Source: Gnomoniopsis sp. IMI 355080 (Eukaryota > Ascomycota > Sordariomycetes > Diaporthales > Gnomoniaceae). Taken from it: DNA of 64,000 nt. Numbering within the stretch: position 1 is the stretch's first letter; the number at the start of each line of letters is the position of its first letter. The notes below the pieces were generated by a model. That model worked only from the letters and a program-made list of their open reading frames with translations. It had not been told where the DNA came from and made no database searches. Of the stretch, positions 12,587 through 24,938 are shown piece by piece. Made by a program: the position numbers and the translations under genes. Location: positions 1 to 64,000 of the forward strand of contig JAPEVC010000200.1 in the NCBI GenBank assembly GCA_027946555.1, written 5' to 3'.

Positions 12587-13304
12587 TCTTTACGTGAGGA
12601 ATACAAAACAAGCCCGACGCTTGATGTTGAGCGCGTGTCTTCAATTGTTAAATAATTGCAAGACTGACAGGGTCAGTTGTCAAGTTGAAAAAATGCGGAA
12701 CGAGGTCGTTATAATCCCAGATATGTATGCGACGGGTAATGTTGCCCCGGTATGACTGCTTGCTTACATTTGCCAGGTTCGGTAAGTTCGCAATGCACGG
12801 TGACATCTTATTTGACAGTGAGATAGTGTTGACTAAATTGATATGTGAGATCACAGGAGACTCTGTAGGAATCGCAACCTTGATGAATATAATATCCTCA
12901 GTAAAACTATTGACAAATCTTGTAGACAGTAGCCCATAGAGAGCCTGTGCACTTTGGTTGCTTTATACTGCGCAAGACGCAATTGTGAGAACGAGCTTTG
13001 GGAAGAACCCCAAATGGGAACATCTCTATGTCGAACCAACAGTTCAGATGAGTGGATATTGTTCAGTGTCATAGTTTACTCGAGAGAGCACACATAGAAT
13101 ACGCAGGTATTTATATAGGTGCCCACTCTTCACTCAACAAGGCCAGATCCAGTTGCCTGCTCAATGCTCAGAAATCTCCTGTTTGGGCACCTACTCAAGT
13201 CTGGATTTCCTAGCCTCCTTGCCTGGTCTGACCGACAGGAACTACGTCCTTCCACTCATCCATTCAAATCAACCAACAGACTTGTTCACTCCAATCAATG
13301 CCCC
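12587..13304. other. Intergenic region upstream of the hydrolase gene
   Basis: About 720 bp, AT-rich from 12640 to 13080, consistent with the promoter of the minus-strand hydrolase. Nothing else recognised. Confidence 0.5.
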
Positions 13305-13865
13305 CTATACTGACGAGGATTGTACGTACAGGCAGGTAAGTGTCTTGTTGATCATCACAAGCGAGACAAGAGTTCCGCAGTCCCGCCGTATACGTTTCCT
13401 GCCCTTCTGCCCTGTACTGTATTTCCGGAGACCGCGTACCTCACATCCTAAACCACCTAAACAAACAAACATACCAATTCGAGCCTCTTTAGAGAACACT
13501 TCACCGGAAAACTCCAGGCTCCGTTTTATATGCAGTGCGGCCTCCTTGTGCGCCCGGGTCGTGAACTGGACAAGTTCAGTAGCTGCCATTTGTTGCAGAG
13601 CGAGTGAGTCCTTTTTCGCTGGTCGGTGTAGCAGAAACCAAGCAGCATTCCTTCCATCAAGTAGTTCAACTTCCAGTTTCACTTGTCGTTCGCTCACATT
13701 CGTCATCTGCATTGCAACGCACTTCTCCAAACGCCCATAAAGTTTTGTGTCGCGCACACTAGCTGTGATTGCCTTTCCATCTCGGGTATCTACACCACAC
13801 CGCAGCTAACATGCAGGGTTATCGTGGATTTGCAAATTGAAACGTCGTGATTTGTACGTCGTCAT
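13305..13865 (-). pseudogene. Doubtful small reading frame with one in-frame TAG
   Basis: From an ATG at 13863-13865 the frame reads MTTYKSRRFNLQIHDNPAC, hits TAG, then continues open for over 150 codons through LRCGVDTRDGKAITASVRD and LLDGRNAAWFLLHRPAKK. The TAG may be a splice acceptor (GCATGTTAG before CTGCGG), in which case an upstream donor exists that I could not place in frame; or the gene may be broken. A good donor, GTATGT, follows EARIG, so the last 55 or so codons may be intron. Family not recognised. A plus-strand frame across the same bases (13153-13740) looks less protein-like. Treat as a hypothesis. Confidence 0.3.
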
Positions 13866-14024
13866 GATAGGAAGAGAAATGCTACCTTCCCAATATCAAG
13901 CATGTGGCGCAAAGTCTCGTCTTGCTAAAGATATGGGTCTTTAAGTCTCACACCTCACTGACTCTGCGACTAACGAGCTAGGTATGGCCGTTGAGGTGAT
14001 GTCGCGTTTCCAAGTAAATCTCTC

Positions 14025-15880
14025 TCACAGTTCCTCCTCTTCGTCCAACTCGACTTTGATCATTGGCTGAGCAGTGGACGCAGTTGGAGCCGAGGTAGAG
14101 GCCTTTATCTGCGAGGAGGGCCCGAGGGAAGACGGAACACGCTGAGCGGATAGATCGTCCAGAGGACCGGCACGTTGCTTCTTTAGAGGGCTGCCGACCA
14201 CATTGTCATCTGGGAGACTCTTGCCTAAAGCCCCAGTGCCGGTGAGACCAGGTATGTTGCCCAGGCCACCAAAGCCACCAAAGCCAGTGCTGACAGGAGG
14301 GGAGTCTGCGGCAGGGAGTGCGCCGAGATGGGGAGACTTCTGGTCGGGAGGTGTGGAGCTGTCAGGATCAGTTGAACGCTGGCGCTTAAGCTGTGGGCGT
14401 GTTAGCACAATGGCAATTTATGTCTCTGGAACGAGGACTTTTTCACATACCCTGATCCGATCAACGCCCTCGGCCAGCTCACCGGCCTTGGCATCCTCGG
14501 GGCCGTTGCTACTCTTGACGTCCTTTTCGTCAATGTCCTCCATCTTGCCCAGGATCTCCGGCTCGTCATCGTCGTCGTCATCGCTGTCCTCGTCCATGGC
14601 ACCTGGTGCTCCATTGCTCTTGTTGCGTGACTTCCTCCGCTTGGCTGACTCGGCGTCTTGGTCCCTGAACGCAGAGAAACCCACAGTGCCGGTAGTCTTG
14701 AGAGGCCCGAGATTAGACAAGTCGAGCTGGCCAGAACGCCGCTTCACGGCAGCTGCGGTAACTGGTGCCGGCTTCGAAGAGGGGATGACACCCATCTTTT
14801 GAAGTTGCCCTGAAGCATTGTTAGCTCAGGCCTTGTGATCTTATGGGAGAAAAACTTACGATCGCCACGGTAGTAGAAGGTGAAGGTGGCGTAGGGCTTT
14901 TCGGGACCATCAATGCCAGTGACTGTCTGAGTACTGATCGTCTTAGGATCAAGCGTCTTCGGCTTAGCAAAGCTGGTAGTGTGTTCGACGTCGGCATCCA
15001 CCCCGTTGGAACCACCCTCAACCTCGTCATCGTCATCGTGTGCGCCAAACTGTGGAGAGTATTCCCCCTTCTTAATCTCGCCAGATGCTATCACCCGGAA
15101 CATGGCCACTTTGATCTGGCCGGCAGCCTCTGGGAACTCGTCCTCAGAGTCGGACAAGGAGTCTTCGTCGTCGTCGTCGAGCACAGCTTCGACAGGCGAT
15201 GCATCATTGGTATAGCGCAGGATATCTCTAGGGCCGTTGTGCTTCTCAGCCATGGTCATGCCGGCGTCGCCCTCCTGGGCCCTCTGCTTCCTACGGCGGC
15301 GCTCAAACTTCTGGCGACGCTTCTCGAGGCGCTCTTGGGTATTGGAGCCCTGGAGGTCCAGGCCGTTAAGCCAGCGCTCCAAGCCAACCTCACGAAAGAG
15401 AAATTCCCTCTCAGCCAGACCGCCGCCCTCTGAGTCGGGAATCTGAACCCATCTGCTATTGACCCATGTCTCCTCGCCAGGACGCAGCAGCGTGGCAACC
15501 TCCTCCTTTGCTCGTCCGTCAAAGTAAATGTAGGCGGCGACAGTCTCGTTGTCGCTGTTGGTCATGGGAATGTACGGGTTGATGCCGCCGCTCTGCTTGC
15601 TGCTGGCCATATCCCTCGCAGCGAATTGCGGGGAGGGGTCGGGGTTTTCGGGCGAGGGCTTGGGGGTCGAGTAGGGGATTGCCAGACCGGGCGTCAGGAG
15701 TGTTATCGAGATGGCGAACTTGGCAGGTTCTGTCTTGCGTGAATCCTCGCTAAGGGTCGGGGAGGGAACGGGTATGAAGGAGTTAATTCTGTTAAATTTG
15801 GACTGCTTCTGAATCCCATGCTCCGTGAGGGGTGCGCCATTGGCATGGATGCTGACGGCAATGCCCTTGAAGGCAGGCAT
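14025..15880 (-). CDS. Conserved acidic/basic protein, possibly DUF7918-like, probably nuclear
   Basis: Three exons (15880-14860, 14809-14451, 14390-14025) join in frame to 581 residues. The N-terminal half looks globular: MPAFKGIAVSIHANGAPLTE, then PYIPMTNSDNETVAAYIYFDG and ETWVNSRWVQIPD, then FTFYYRGDRQLQKMGVIP at the first splice junction. This arrangement resembles fungal DUF7918-type proteins, but I hold that lightly. A basic stretch (EKRRQKFERRRRKQR) and several acidic runs (DDDDEDSLSDSEDE, EDSDDDDDDEPE) suggest a nuclear, chromatin- or RNA-associated role. The C-terminus is low-complexity with GFGGFGGLG and ends IKVELDEEEEL; PMIKVELD resembles a SUMO-acceptor site. Function unknown. 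Confidence 0.75.
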
Positions 15881-17766
15881 CTTGACGATAGGGTCAGGGG
15901 AACGGCTTCGACCGAGGGCTATTGTTTGTTATGGGCGGAGGAAGCGGTATTGGGAGATGAGCAGATGCTGCTGAATCGGAGTCGAGGTTCCAAAGGCCAA
16001 GGTCGAGGTTGCAGGATGGGAAATGTCTTAGCCACCCCCACCGTCAGTGGAGAGAGACAAAAGGATGGCCCTGAACCCCACTAGAGCGGGAAACTTGATA
16101 GTTATATTGGGGGAAGTTGCTGGTGTCGCTATCGAGGGACCCTGGCGGAGGTGGTGGTGGGGTGACTTCAAGGTTGAGGGTAGAGGGTGGAAGAGAGGGA
16201 GAAGAGTCTGACGTCTGTTTGTTGACTTGACTCCGGGCACTTTGTTGCTGCAGCCTCAGATTTCGAGTGGGCGCAGGGGAGGGGGGCGCTATTCCGAGGT
16301 GGTATTCTAGATGGACAGGGTACACTGATGTTGAGCTTTGGCCGCGCTACCTGCTGCACGTGCTCCTCACGGCTTGACGGGTCGAGGTCTGCAAGAGCCG
16401 CCCATGAGGAGGAAACAAGAAGATTGTTCTGGAAATGTGCTTGTGATTGTGGTCTGCTTTGGTTGTTTGGGTGAGGGCCAGGCTAGCCTAATCCAAGTCT
16501 GGAGAGATGATTGGATGTGAATGTGCCAGCTGGAGGCAGGTCTCGAGCTGTGGTTCTTTGGTGAATTTGAGTGGACTGGAGTGAATAATGAATGGGTCTG
16601 TTGATGGCGCGGGAGATGCCAGGTGCTGTGTATACCATGCAACACAACAAACAGCGTATACGATGTAGTTTACGAGGTTTCAATGTGCCATCTATTGTCT
16701 TTACATGCTCTGAGTTTGGCAGTCAAATCATCTTGGGAGAGAAAAGGTGTGGCAACATGCAGGAATACTACCCATGTATGATGGTGATGGGATCGGATGA
16801 TGGATGATAAGTGGTTGCTAGGATCATCCAGACTTCAACGGGACGGCAAGACAGAGCTGGCCATCCCACTTATAAACTAGGTATCTTCCCCGCACAAATT
16901 GGCTGGTAGGGGTACATCATATCTAGGAAAACATCCTAAATCAGGCACTGTCCAAGACCTCACCTATATCATTCAGCAGAACAACTCTGCTTGAAAGAGC
17001 ACTTGAACAATGGACTCATTTCTTATATTTGTTGGCACGGGTGGATATTTGTATTTCCTTCCCCCCCTTCTCGGACTATATGCCTTGGTGTGCTTATCAT
17101 AAAGCCATTGGCCCTGACCGTGCTCTTGGATGCACAGAGAGACTCTTAGAGTCGCACAATTTCTTGTTCTTCCCAGCGGCCGTTTTGCCCGTTCACTACA
17201 ATCCAGACTACTGAATTACATCTTCACATGAGATTGCTAAGACCCTGCACCGATTATGCTGCCATGCAGACAGTGTTTAGTCACAGACCACTATCTTCCA
17301 TTGCTCACTTTCAAACGTGTCTTTACAAAACAATGGAAAGTGGAGATTGAAAAAGGCACAGGGAGAGAAAACATTGGTATTACACACCAACTGCTATCAG
17401 AAAAAAAGTATGTGAACCATCTAATTACAGCCCCCAGGTTCTGCAAATGGACCTGTACCAACCATCCTATATTATGGGGACACTGGCTCATTATACTCCG
17501 CTTCAGAAACTAATCAATCCTATTCTCCTCAAAATGTGTGGAGCAATATGTGCCGTTGGGTATCTAGATATAGCTCAAACGCCATGCCCTCCCATCCTTT
17601 TGGCCATCATGAGCCAAATTCCACGCCGTTCATTACGCCCTCAGCATTCGCCGGGCAGTCATGATTCGTCAAAAAGCCCCTGTCCAACTCAAACCTTTCA
17701 CCAGTCAAAGCTCAAATAGAACAGCATCATGCTTGCCGCCGCTATCTCAGGGAACACGCGTCCAAT
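15881..17766. other. Intergenic region
   Basis: About 1.9 kb between the start of the acidic protein gene and the 3' end of seipin. CT/GA-rich near 16040-16650, as in leader or promoter DNA. No supported gene. Confidence 0.5.
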
Positions 17767-19500
17767 TCAATCCATTACCCGGCCCCTTGACGTTCTTCGC
17801 CGCAGCGCAGCCGAGTCCCTCTCACTATAGCTAGTCCCGATTCCAGAATCACGCGCCCGCTCCTCCGCCTCATAGTCCTGCCCTGCATCCTCGTACTCAT
17901 CATCCGCGTCCCCACCCCGCAATTCCGACGGCGGCGCGTCCCCGCCAGGGTCTGGGCCCGCCGGCACCGCAGGTTCATAGCGCAGCGGCTGCTGACCCGA
18001 TGCCGTAGGGAATGTCATGGGAACATCGTCGTCTACCTCCTTTTTAATCCGCTGTTGCTGCTGTTGCTGCTGCTGATTTTCGTCCTTGATTTGCTTGGGG
18101 CCTTTGCTAGAGGTCGGGCTACCGCCACCAAGTACCAAGAATCGCAGCACGGCAAAGCTCGATACGAAGAAGAAGACCTCGCACAAGTAGAATGATACCG
18201 TGAACAAAATGAAAGATGTCATCCACCACGTGTGCATGAACCATCGCAGCCCAGACAACTGCGCCGTGATCGTAACCGTCGCGCGGTACACCTGCAGCGT
18301 CTGGCCGGCCTGCACGTCGACCACCATCCATGTAGGATGCATGCCTACCGGGCGGAATTCCAGCTTCTCGATCAGAGGCACTGTGAGCGTGACCGTCTCG
18401 CTGGCTGGCACGAAGATGTGGTACGCCAGAAAGAGCACGCGGCTGGCGAGCGAGACCAAGGGGTCGGTATACGGGACGATCGCGGGGCGCGTTGAGGTGT
18501 GCAGGATGTTGTGGCCCTGGATAATGTGGGTCGGGGCGGGCATGAAGAGGTCGGTCGCGGTGGCGGTGGCGGCAGGCGCGTCGTCCAGGAGGTGCAATGC
18601 GAGCATGAAGTTGCCGCGTTCGATGTTGGCGGGGGAGCGTGGGAGGTGTAGGGTCAGTGAAATGTCATAGTCTTGGTAGGCGGCGAAGTGCGTGTCAGCG
18701 AGGGACACCACACCATAGGGATTGAGAGCGTAGCTGCAGCCGCCGATTTGTCAGTACCATGCACCCAGAAAAGCAGTGGGGGAGAAAAAAGGACCAGGAA
18801 CAACACACCCGTATTGCAAATGCACCGGCAGCGACACAACCTGATCTGGGAGGTAGTTGTGGTAGAACGCCAAATATCCCATACACGCCACCGCAAACAA
18901 CACCACCGACACCAGTGAAAACAGCACCGTCGTGACCAGCGTGCGCTGCGCCGTCTTGCTCGTCAGCGCTCGCCCAACACTACCCGCGGTCTGCGCAGCG
19001 GAGTTGTAACCCTTGCGGGCGTACTCGCTCGCATCGTTGATGTACTCCATAGTACGCCGCGTCGCGATAAGGAGCTCGAGCTGTGCGGTGCCAATGGACG
19101 CGCGGGTCGGATGAAATGCTTGTGAGTCGTCGGGCCAAGAGCTCCGAAGCTCATGTGCCGCAATCTGAGAACGGCAGGATGTGGAGGGCGGTGAGCTCGT
19201 CAGCGGCGAGGGACCGGCGGGCCAGAGCAGGCGGACGGGGGTCGAGGTGACGTTGTTATTGTTGTTGCTGTGTCTGGCGTTGGGATGAATATGGAGTTGC
19301 GGATGCTGTCGTTGGCGCGCAGGAATTAGGTTGGGAGACGAAGGTTCCGGCCCGACGTCATCGGCATGCCATGGGTGGGAAGACAGCTCCAAGCTCATCC
19401 CTGCGGCTTCGGCAGGCGAGCCGAGAGTGGCCCAAGGCTTCTCATCCACTTCCTCTAACACAGGATGGCAGGGCCACTCCGTTATGCCGGACTCGTCCAT
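17767..19500 (-). CDS. Seipin, lipid-droplet biogenesis protein of the ER
   Basis: Two exons (19500-18809 and 18733-17767) give 552 residues. Seipin sits at ER-lipid droplet contacts and organises droplet budding. Seen here: a first membrane segment (TLVTTVLFSLVSVVLFAVACMGY), then the lumenal beta-sandwich domain beginning NYLPDQVVSLPVHLQYGYALNPYG across the splice junction, with SLTLHLPRSPANIERGNFML and YHIFVPASETVTLTVPLIEKLEFRP, then a second membrane segment (WWMTSFILFTVSFYLCEVFFFV). The C-terminal tail is disordered, with a Q8 run and acidic patches. The first 150 residues are proline- and histidine-rich; many fungal seipins begin near MEYINDASEYARKGY, so the true start may be the ATG at 19048-19050. 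Confidence 0.88.
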
Positions 19501-20045
19501 GCTAAGATCGATAGAGTTGAGAGTTGCAGGTCATCTCTGACTCGTTCTGCTCTCTGGTGCCAGGAAAGTTGTTGCTATATCCTTTAGAATGGTCTCTTCT
19601 GTTGCCACTCTGATTTTCCTGGCAAGGCAGAACGATTTCACGAGGCAAACAAATAAGCTGGAAAGTCAATATTTCTTTATTCATGTCATGCTCCATTGTC
19701 CATCAAATCAGCCTCGCCTTCATGATCATTTCTGAAGGCAGCCACCACCTTTGTAACCGAGACCGTAGAAACACTCCCTCGTAAAAGGACCTAGCCGGTT
19801 CCCCCAGAACAAAAGAATCCATGCCAAAAAGATATACAAATTGAATTAGAGCCATTCCAGACTCTCCTTTGACGAATAACGACCCGACGTGCCCAGAACA
19901 GAAATGAGCTGTAACAAATGGTCGTGAAAGAGTATACGCCTGGATATTGCAGAAACCAAAGACAAGACTCTGTTGTATTCATTGTGCGATCTCACTTTCA
20001 TGAGAATAGGATTCATGCGAAAATCCAGGAACGCTAATGCTTCTT
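19501..20045. other. Intergenic region, seipin promoter
   Basis: 545 bp between the F-BAR gene's stop and seipin's upstream ATG. If seipin starts at 19050 the promoter or leader extends into the first frame. Nothing else seen. Confidence 0.5.
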
Positions 20046-23000
20046 CTAGATAGGCTGCACATAGTTGCTTGGGACCAGCCCTGAAGGACCATTTGATCCG
20101 TGCACCTCAGCTTCCCACCAACCATCGTCCTGGTGACGAATGATACCGAGAATGTCGCCCTTCTTGAAGCTGAGCTCCTCGGGAATTGCAGCTTGGTACA
20201 TATAACATGCGCGCGCTAGGGGAAACCAATGTTAGCGAGTCGTTCCTGAGGTGTCAAAATGCAAATACACTTACCAAAATGCAGAATTGGGCGTCCATCC
20301 TTGGTGTACTGCTTCCCGCCATCTGCCACACTCTTGCTGCGTTGCCTCGAAGCAGGAGCTACTGCGCCAGCAGGCTCATACAGGCTGATGCCCCGGTTTC
20401 CCTGGCTGGTTCCAGGTCTACCACGGCTCCTTTGGGACCCATAGCCATCGTCCGTCGGTGCCGGCGACATGCCCCGAGACATGTCACTATACCCTCCGCT
20501 AAGATTGCTTCCAGCCCTACTCGCAGGCCGGCCATAGTCACCGCGGCTAGATGGTCGACCGTAGTCACCTGCACCTCGAAATGGCGCCGGCGAAGCCCCT
20601 CGGGGCATCTCATTTGGCGAGTTCTGGCGGTAGAAACCCTGACTTGAGCCGTGGTTGGGCTCCATCTGGACCGAGCCCCGGCGTGAGTGCGTGCTGTTGC
20701 GCTGACTGTTGGCATACGGATTGGGGGAAGCTGATCTGCTGTGCATGCCTGGGTGAGGTGAGGTGCTCCTCGGCGGTGCTGGGGATGCGGCGCGTGGCAT
20801 ATCGTTGCCACGACCGCTTGAACGACCTGGTGATGCATAACCACCAGAGCTTGGCCGGTCGTTACTGAAGAGACTTCGCGTCTGCTGGGTATATTTCTGA
20901 GAAGTTTCTTTCATGGCCCTCGAGGTGACCGCAGGCGATGGCACACCAAGTCTTGAGACAGGTGGATCGTACGATGGAGGGGGTGTTCCTCTCATTCCGG
21001 CGGCCGCATTCCCTGGTCCACCGATAGGTGATCGGGTGAAAGGTTGAACGCCGGGCGCCGGGGTGGGAATGCCATAGTGGTGATCGGCAGATTGGCGTAC
21101 AGATGACTGCTTATTAACAACGACATCTTTCAATTCTGCAAGCGCTTGAGCGATGGGGTCTTCCTCCTGGTTCTCTGGCTCGGCGGCAGGCTTTTGCCTG
21201 CCTGGTAACCTCACGGGCAGCACATTATCGCCAACGTTGATTGCCACATCGGCATTAGCATCGATCGGATCAGGACTTGCAGTGGACCTATCCGGCAACA
21301 GACTTCCGCCCATACTCGACTGAGCGCGGCTGTTGTTGCCAGAGTGCCAAGTGTTTCTGCTACCAGGTGTCGCATCCCTGGGGTCCTTGATGCTCTTGCG
21401 TCTGCTGAAGGGACTGTGGTTCTGAAAGAAGCCGCTCTTCTTTTTCGACATCCTCCTGTCCCTCGGGGCTGTGGATGTTGGCGATACAACCGGCTCTTGT
21501 TTGACAGGGGAGACACTTCCACTTGGCGGCTCACGGCTGGAGAAAGAGTAGTCGCTGCGTTCATCTCTGCTGGTGGGACGGTCAGAAACGGAAGTGGCGC
21601 TAGCCTGAGAGCCTAGATCTGACCCATTCTGTGTGTTGGGACGACACAACATCGTCATACCGTCCATTGGGTATGGATCATGAGGCACCGGAGCAAACTC
21701 GTTGGGATCAAACTGTGATGTGTTAGTTGCCTATGGTTTACTTTCATGGAGCAGCTGCCTGGCTTGGACCCGTGTGTGCTGATAGACTGACCCGACTCTC
21801 TCAGCACAACACGAGTAGTACCTTTGGACATCTGCTGCAGTGTTTATGGGGCAGCACTAACCTCTGGTGTTTGCATCTGTCGTTGGATGTCATCCCTTGG
21901 AGAACGCTGGCGACCGTCGAGGCTCTGCCGTGGGGCCTTCTGTGGGGCCATAGTTGGTTCTCCGTGGCCTAATTCCTTCGCAAGTGCCGAAGCCGGATCA
22001 TGGTGGGATTCATATGTCGAAGGCTGTGGCGAGGAAGACCGGAACTGGGGATTGATACTTCGAGGAAATTGTGCGACCGAGTAGGCCTCGTCCTCAGAAA
22101 GCTCCGACTGCGCATCAAGATCCCCTCGGCAGAAGTTGATGTACTTCGGTGGGTCGGGAATCTCCTGGCCGGTGCCTTTCTCTCGGATGAAGTGCACAAT
22201 GTCCTTCTCGACTTCCACCTTCTCCAAAGATAGACGCACCTTTTCGCAGGATGCATCGTCACTCACACACACAGTCGATGCAATGTTAGCGAAAGTCCAG
22301 AGGCTGCTCTTGGTAAAGTCCAGTCTTTCCTCCTCGAGGTCCTGAAACTTGTCGGCTGCGGCCTTCCATTCCCGGTTCCACCTGGCGGTGGTCTCCTCCA
22401 AAGCCTTGACGGCATTTTCGTACTCCTGATTGGACGAGGCCAGGCTGATCTGGGTCTTCTCGAGCTTCGCTTTGTTTTTTCGTTCCTCCTGTCCCATGAC
22501 CATATGGCCTTGGGCAAGGTAGCCTTTGATCTTGAGACACTCTTGCTCATATCTGTCTCTTGTCTGCAGAATGTTAGTGCCTTTTGAGAGATTTCACAGA
22601 ATCAGCGGTGACTGACCTTGTTGACAGCCTGTGTTTGCTGTTGTTTGACTTTATGGAGCTTCTCAATACCGTTCTGAACTATTTTCCGGCGCTCTTTCAT
22701 GCCACCCGCAAAGGCTGCCAAAGGCTCTTCTAACTCAGTTTTCATCTGTGCTGAATTGTTCTGGTGCTGCTTTGCCATTGACTCGACCTCGCCACGGACG
22801 GTATCAAGTGAGTGTTTCAAGGTACCCATCTCTTGGGAGCCGAGCGGCTTGCGGCATAGTGACAGCAGCTTTCGTGCGTATTCATCTTCGATAGATGCTC
22901 GTGCTAGCCAGGCGGAGTCAGCTAATTAGATCATTGACAGGGAGAATACAAGTAGAGTGGCGGTGGTCCCGTACCTGCGTAGAATGATCGAAGCTCGTCG

Positions 23001-23195
23001 CATGTTTGCTTCGCAGCGGACATACGTTCGAGCAGCGGCTGGACTCCTGCATCTTCTTTGCCCCAGAAGTTATTGGCAACTACAGACACGCAATTGTAAG
23101 TCAGTACATGGCCAACACACACATGATCGACCTCTCCACCGGGGAAGACGTCTCCATACATGAGAGGGTGACGGTGGGGCCCTCGGTAGCCGACA
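20046..23195 (-). CDS. F-BAR and SH3 cytokinesis protein, Imp2/Hof1/Cdc15 type
   Basis: Scaffold of the septum/contractile-ring machinery at the plasma membrane. The start ATG at 23193-23195 gives MSATEGPTVTLSFANNFWGK across the first intron; SFANNFW is the standard opening of the F-BAR domain. The helical bundle continues (GVQPLLERMSAAKQTCDELRSFY, ARASIEDEYARKLLSLCRKP, RWNREWKAAADKFQDLEEERL). A long disordered, proline/serine/arginine-rich middle region follows (about 490 codons, 21688-20216). The C-terminal SH3 domain is complete: ARACYMYQAAIPEELSFKKG, then DILGIIRHQDDGWWEAEV and GLVPSNYVQPI-stop at 20046-20048. The ALYDY-like motif is degenerate (MYQ) but the WW and PSNYV residues are kept. 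There are several short introns. Confidence 0.9.
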
Positions 23196-24938
23196 TTTTG
23201 ACGGAATTCTATGCGGCCAGTTTGAATCTTGAAAAAAGTAGTCTTTCCCGTCTCGTGAGTGTCGCGAATTGGGTGAACACCGATACTTCAGTGAGCGAAT
23301 GCCGGTTGGGTACCAAGGCGTCTTCAGGAGCTCGTGCGAAGTTTGTAAATACAGAGAGGAAACAGACGCGTCCCGGCGGCCAAGAAGATGCAAAATAGTT
23401 TGTCGAGAAGATGGATGTCGTCACTCTACGATATCGAGAATCGAGAAAGGAAAACCAAGGCAGACGTGGTCAATTAATTCTCAAGAGGATCCAAGTCTGG
23501 AATGGGCGTGCCTGAACGAATGGAGGATTAAAGTGGACCGGGGCAGGGTGGATATCAAGAGGCTGGGAAATGGACGAACACGGCGTGGTGTTGGCCAGGC
23601 AACTTATGCTGGGCGCTACCGAAGCCGTCGTTATGGGAAACCCCCCTGCCTCCTGCCTGGCTAGCCTGGCTCCTGCCAACACCCGCCACTCCAGCTCGGC
23701 ATCCCGAATGATCGGGCACGCATTTCAACCCCACCATGAAGCCTAGCCGAGATCCTGAACTCCCCTGAAGATCACCAGAAATAGAAACTGCATGGAAACT
23801 TTAGCTATGAAGTTCGAACCTGCTTGCTTCGGCATTTGATACAGCAGTGGAGGGTAAGGCTGGAAATCGGGGTAGACTGAACGGATAAGCAGTTCATATC
23901 TGGGTTACTTTGGCATGTAGTGACGGGGCATGAATAGTACCTAGGTATTCAACCCAACTAGTGTGAAGTTCCGGGCCAAGTGCGCAAGAGATATCATTAA
24001 GACAATGATACTGCAAAGGCATGCATGATTTGTGTAGATTAACATCATAACTTCTGAGTTCACCCAGGCAAGAGCTCAAAACACCTCCAATTATTATAGT
24101 CTGATTAAAGCACCTGAGAACAATCCTCATACTCTGTAAGTAGTTAGGTACTAGTACTCCGTACTTTAGCCTAGGCTTTGAAAGTGGGGCAGTTTCGAAT
24201 ACCTAAACACCTAGTCTTTGTCAGCACTCTTGCGCTCAGCAGCCTTGGGCGATTTGACGTGCGCACAGACCATCTCAAACTAGCTCGACCACTCCAGACT
24301 CTGACCTCTCCATCTTCGGAAAGCCAAAGCTCACTGCCATCCGAGTCTCCTCCCCACACACAACGATACCCTCCTCCTTGTATTGCACCGACGACGACAG
24401 TGGCACGACAATTGTACACACAACACATTTGAGAGTAATCTTCCCATGTTCTGATCTCTGTCTGTGTCTGACTCTGTCCCACCTCCTCATCAAGCTCCAG
24501 TTGGCCACACACCCCTCTTGGACAGCCTCGACGACCACGCGTGCGAACTGCGACTGCAACGTGACAGCTCCATCCCGCAAAGCTCAGGCACCACACACCA
24601 CAGGCCACCTCTCTGCCCCCGAGCATAGCCTTGTCCTGCCCCAACCTGGAATCCATCCTGGCCAAACAGCAAGAAGCAGCCATCCTCGTCAGTGTTGACT
24701 CGTGCAAGCAACTGGCGCAAATCCATCGCTCACCACCTGGTCACCTGCCTTCTGCCGATATCCAAACCGAACCTCCCCACCGACTTCCATCAACCCAACT
24801 CAACCTGGATCACAGGCTACCACTCTTGCGCCAATCTGTGAATCTCCGCCATCAGCATCCCCAGCAGCAGAGGCGCGGCTCTGTCCATTTAAGGATTACA
24901 GAACCGTCTCCGCCTCTCCCCCACCCCATCCAACACTC
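23196..24938. promoter_or_regulatory. Divergent intergenic region between F-BAR gene and NOT1
   Basis: 1.7 kb with both promoters. The NOT1 side (about 24200-24930) is strongly pyrimidine/CA-rich, like a long 5' leader. TACTCCGTA occurs at 24155-24163 and CCTAGGTA near 23940. The open plus-strand frame just upstream of 24939 has no ATG in frame with NOT1. Confidence 0.55.
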
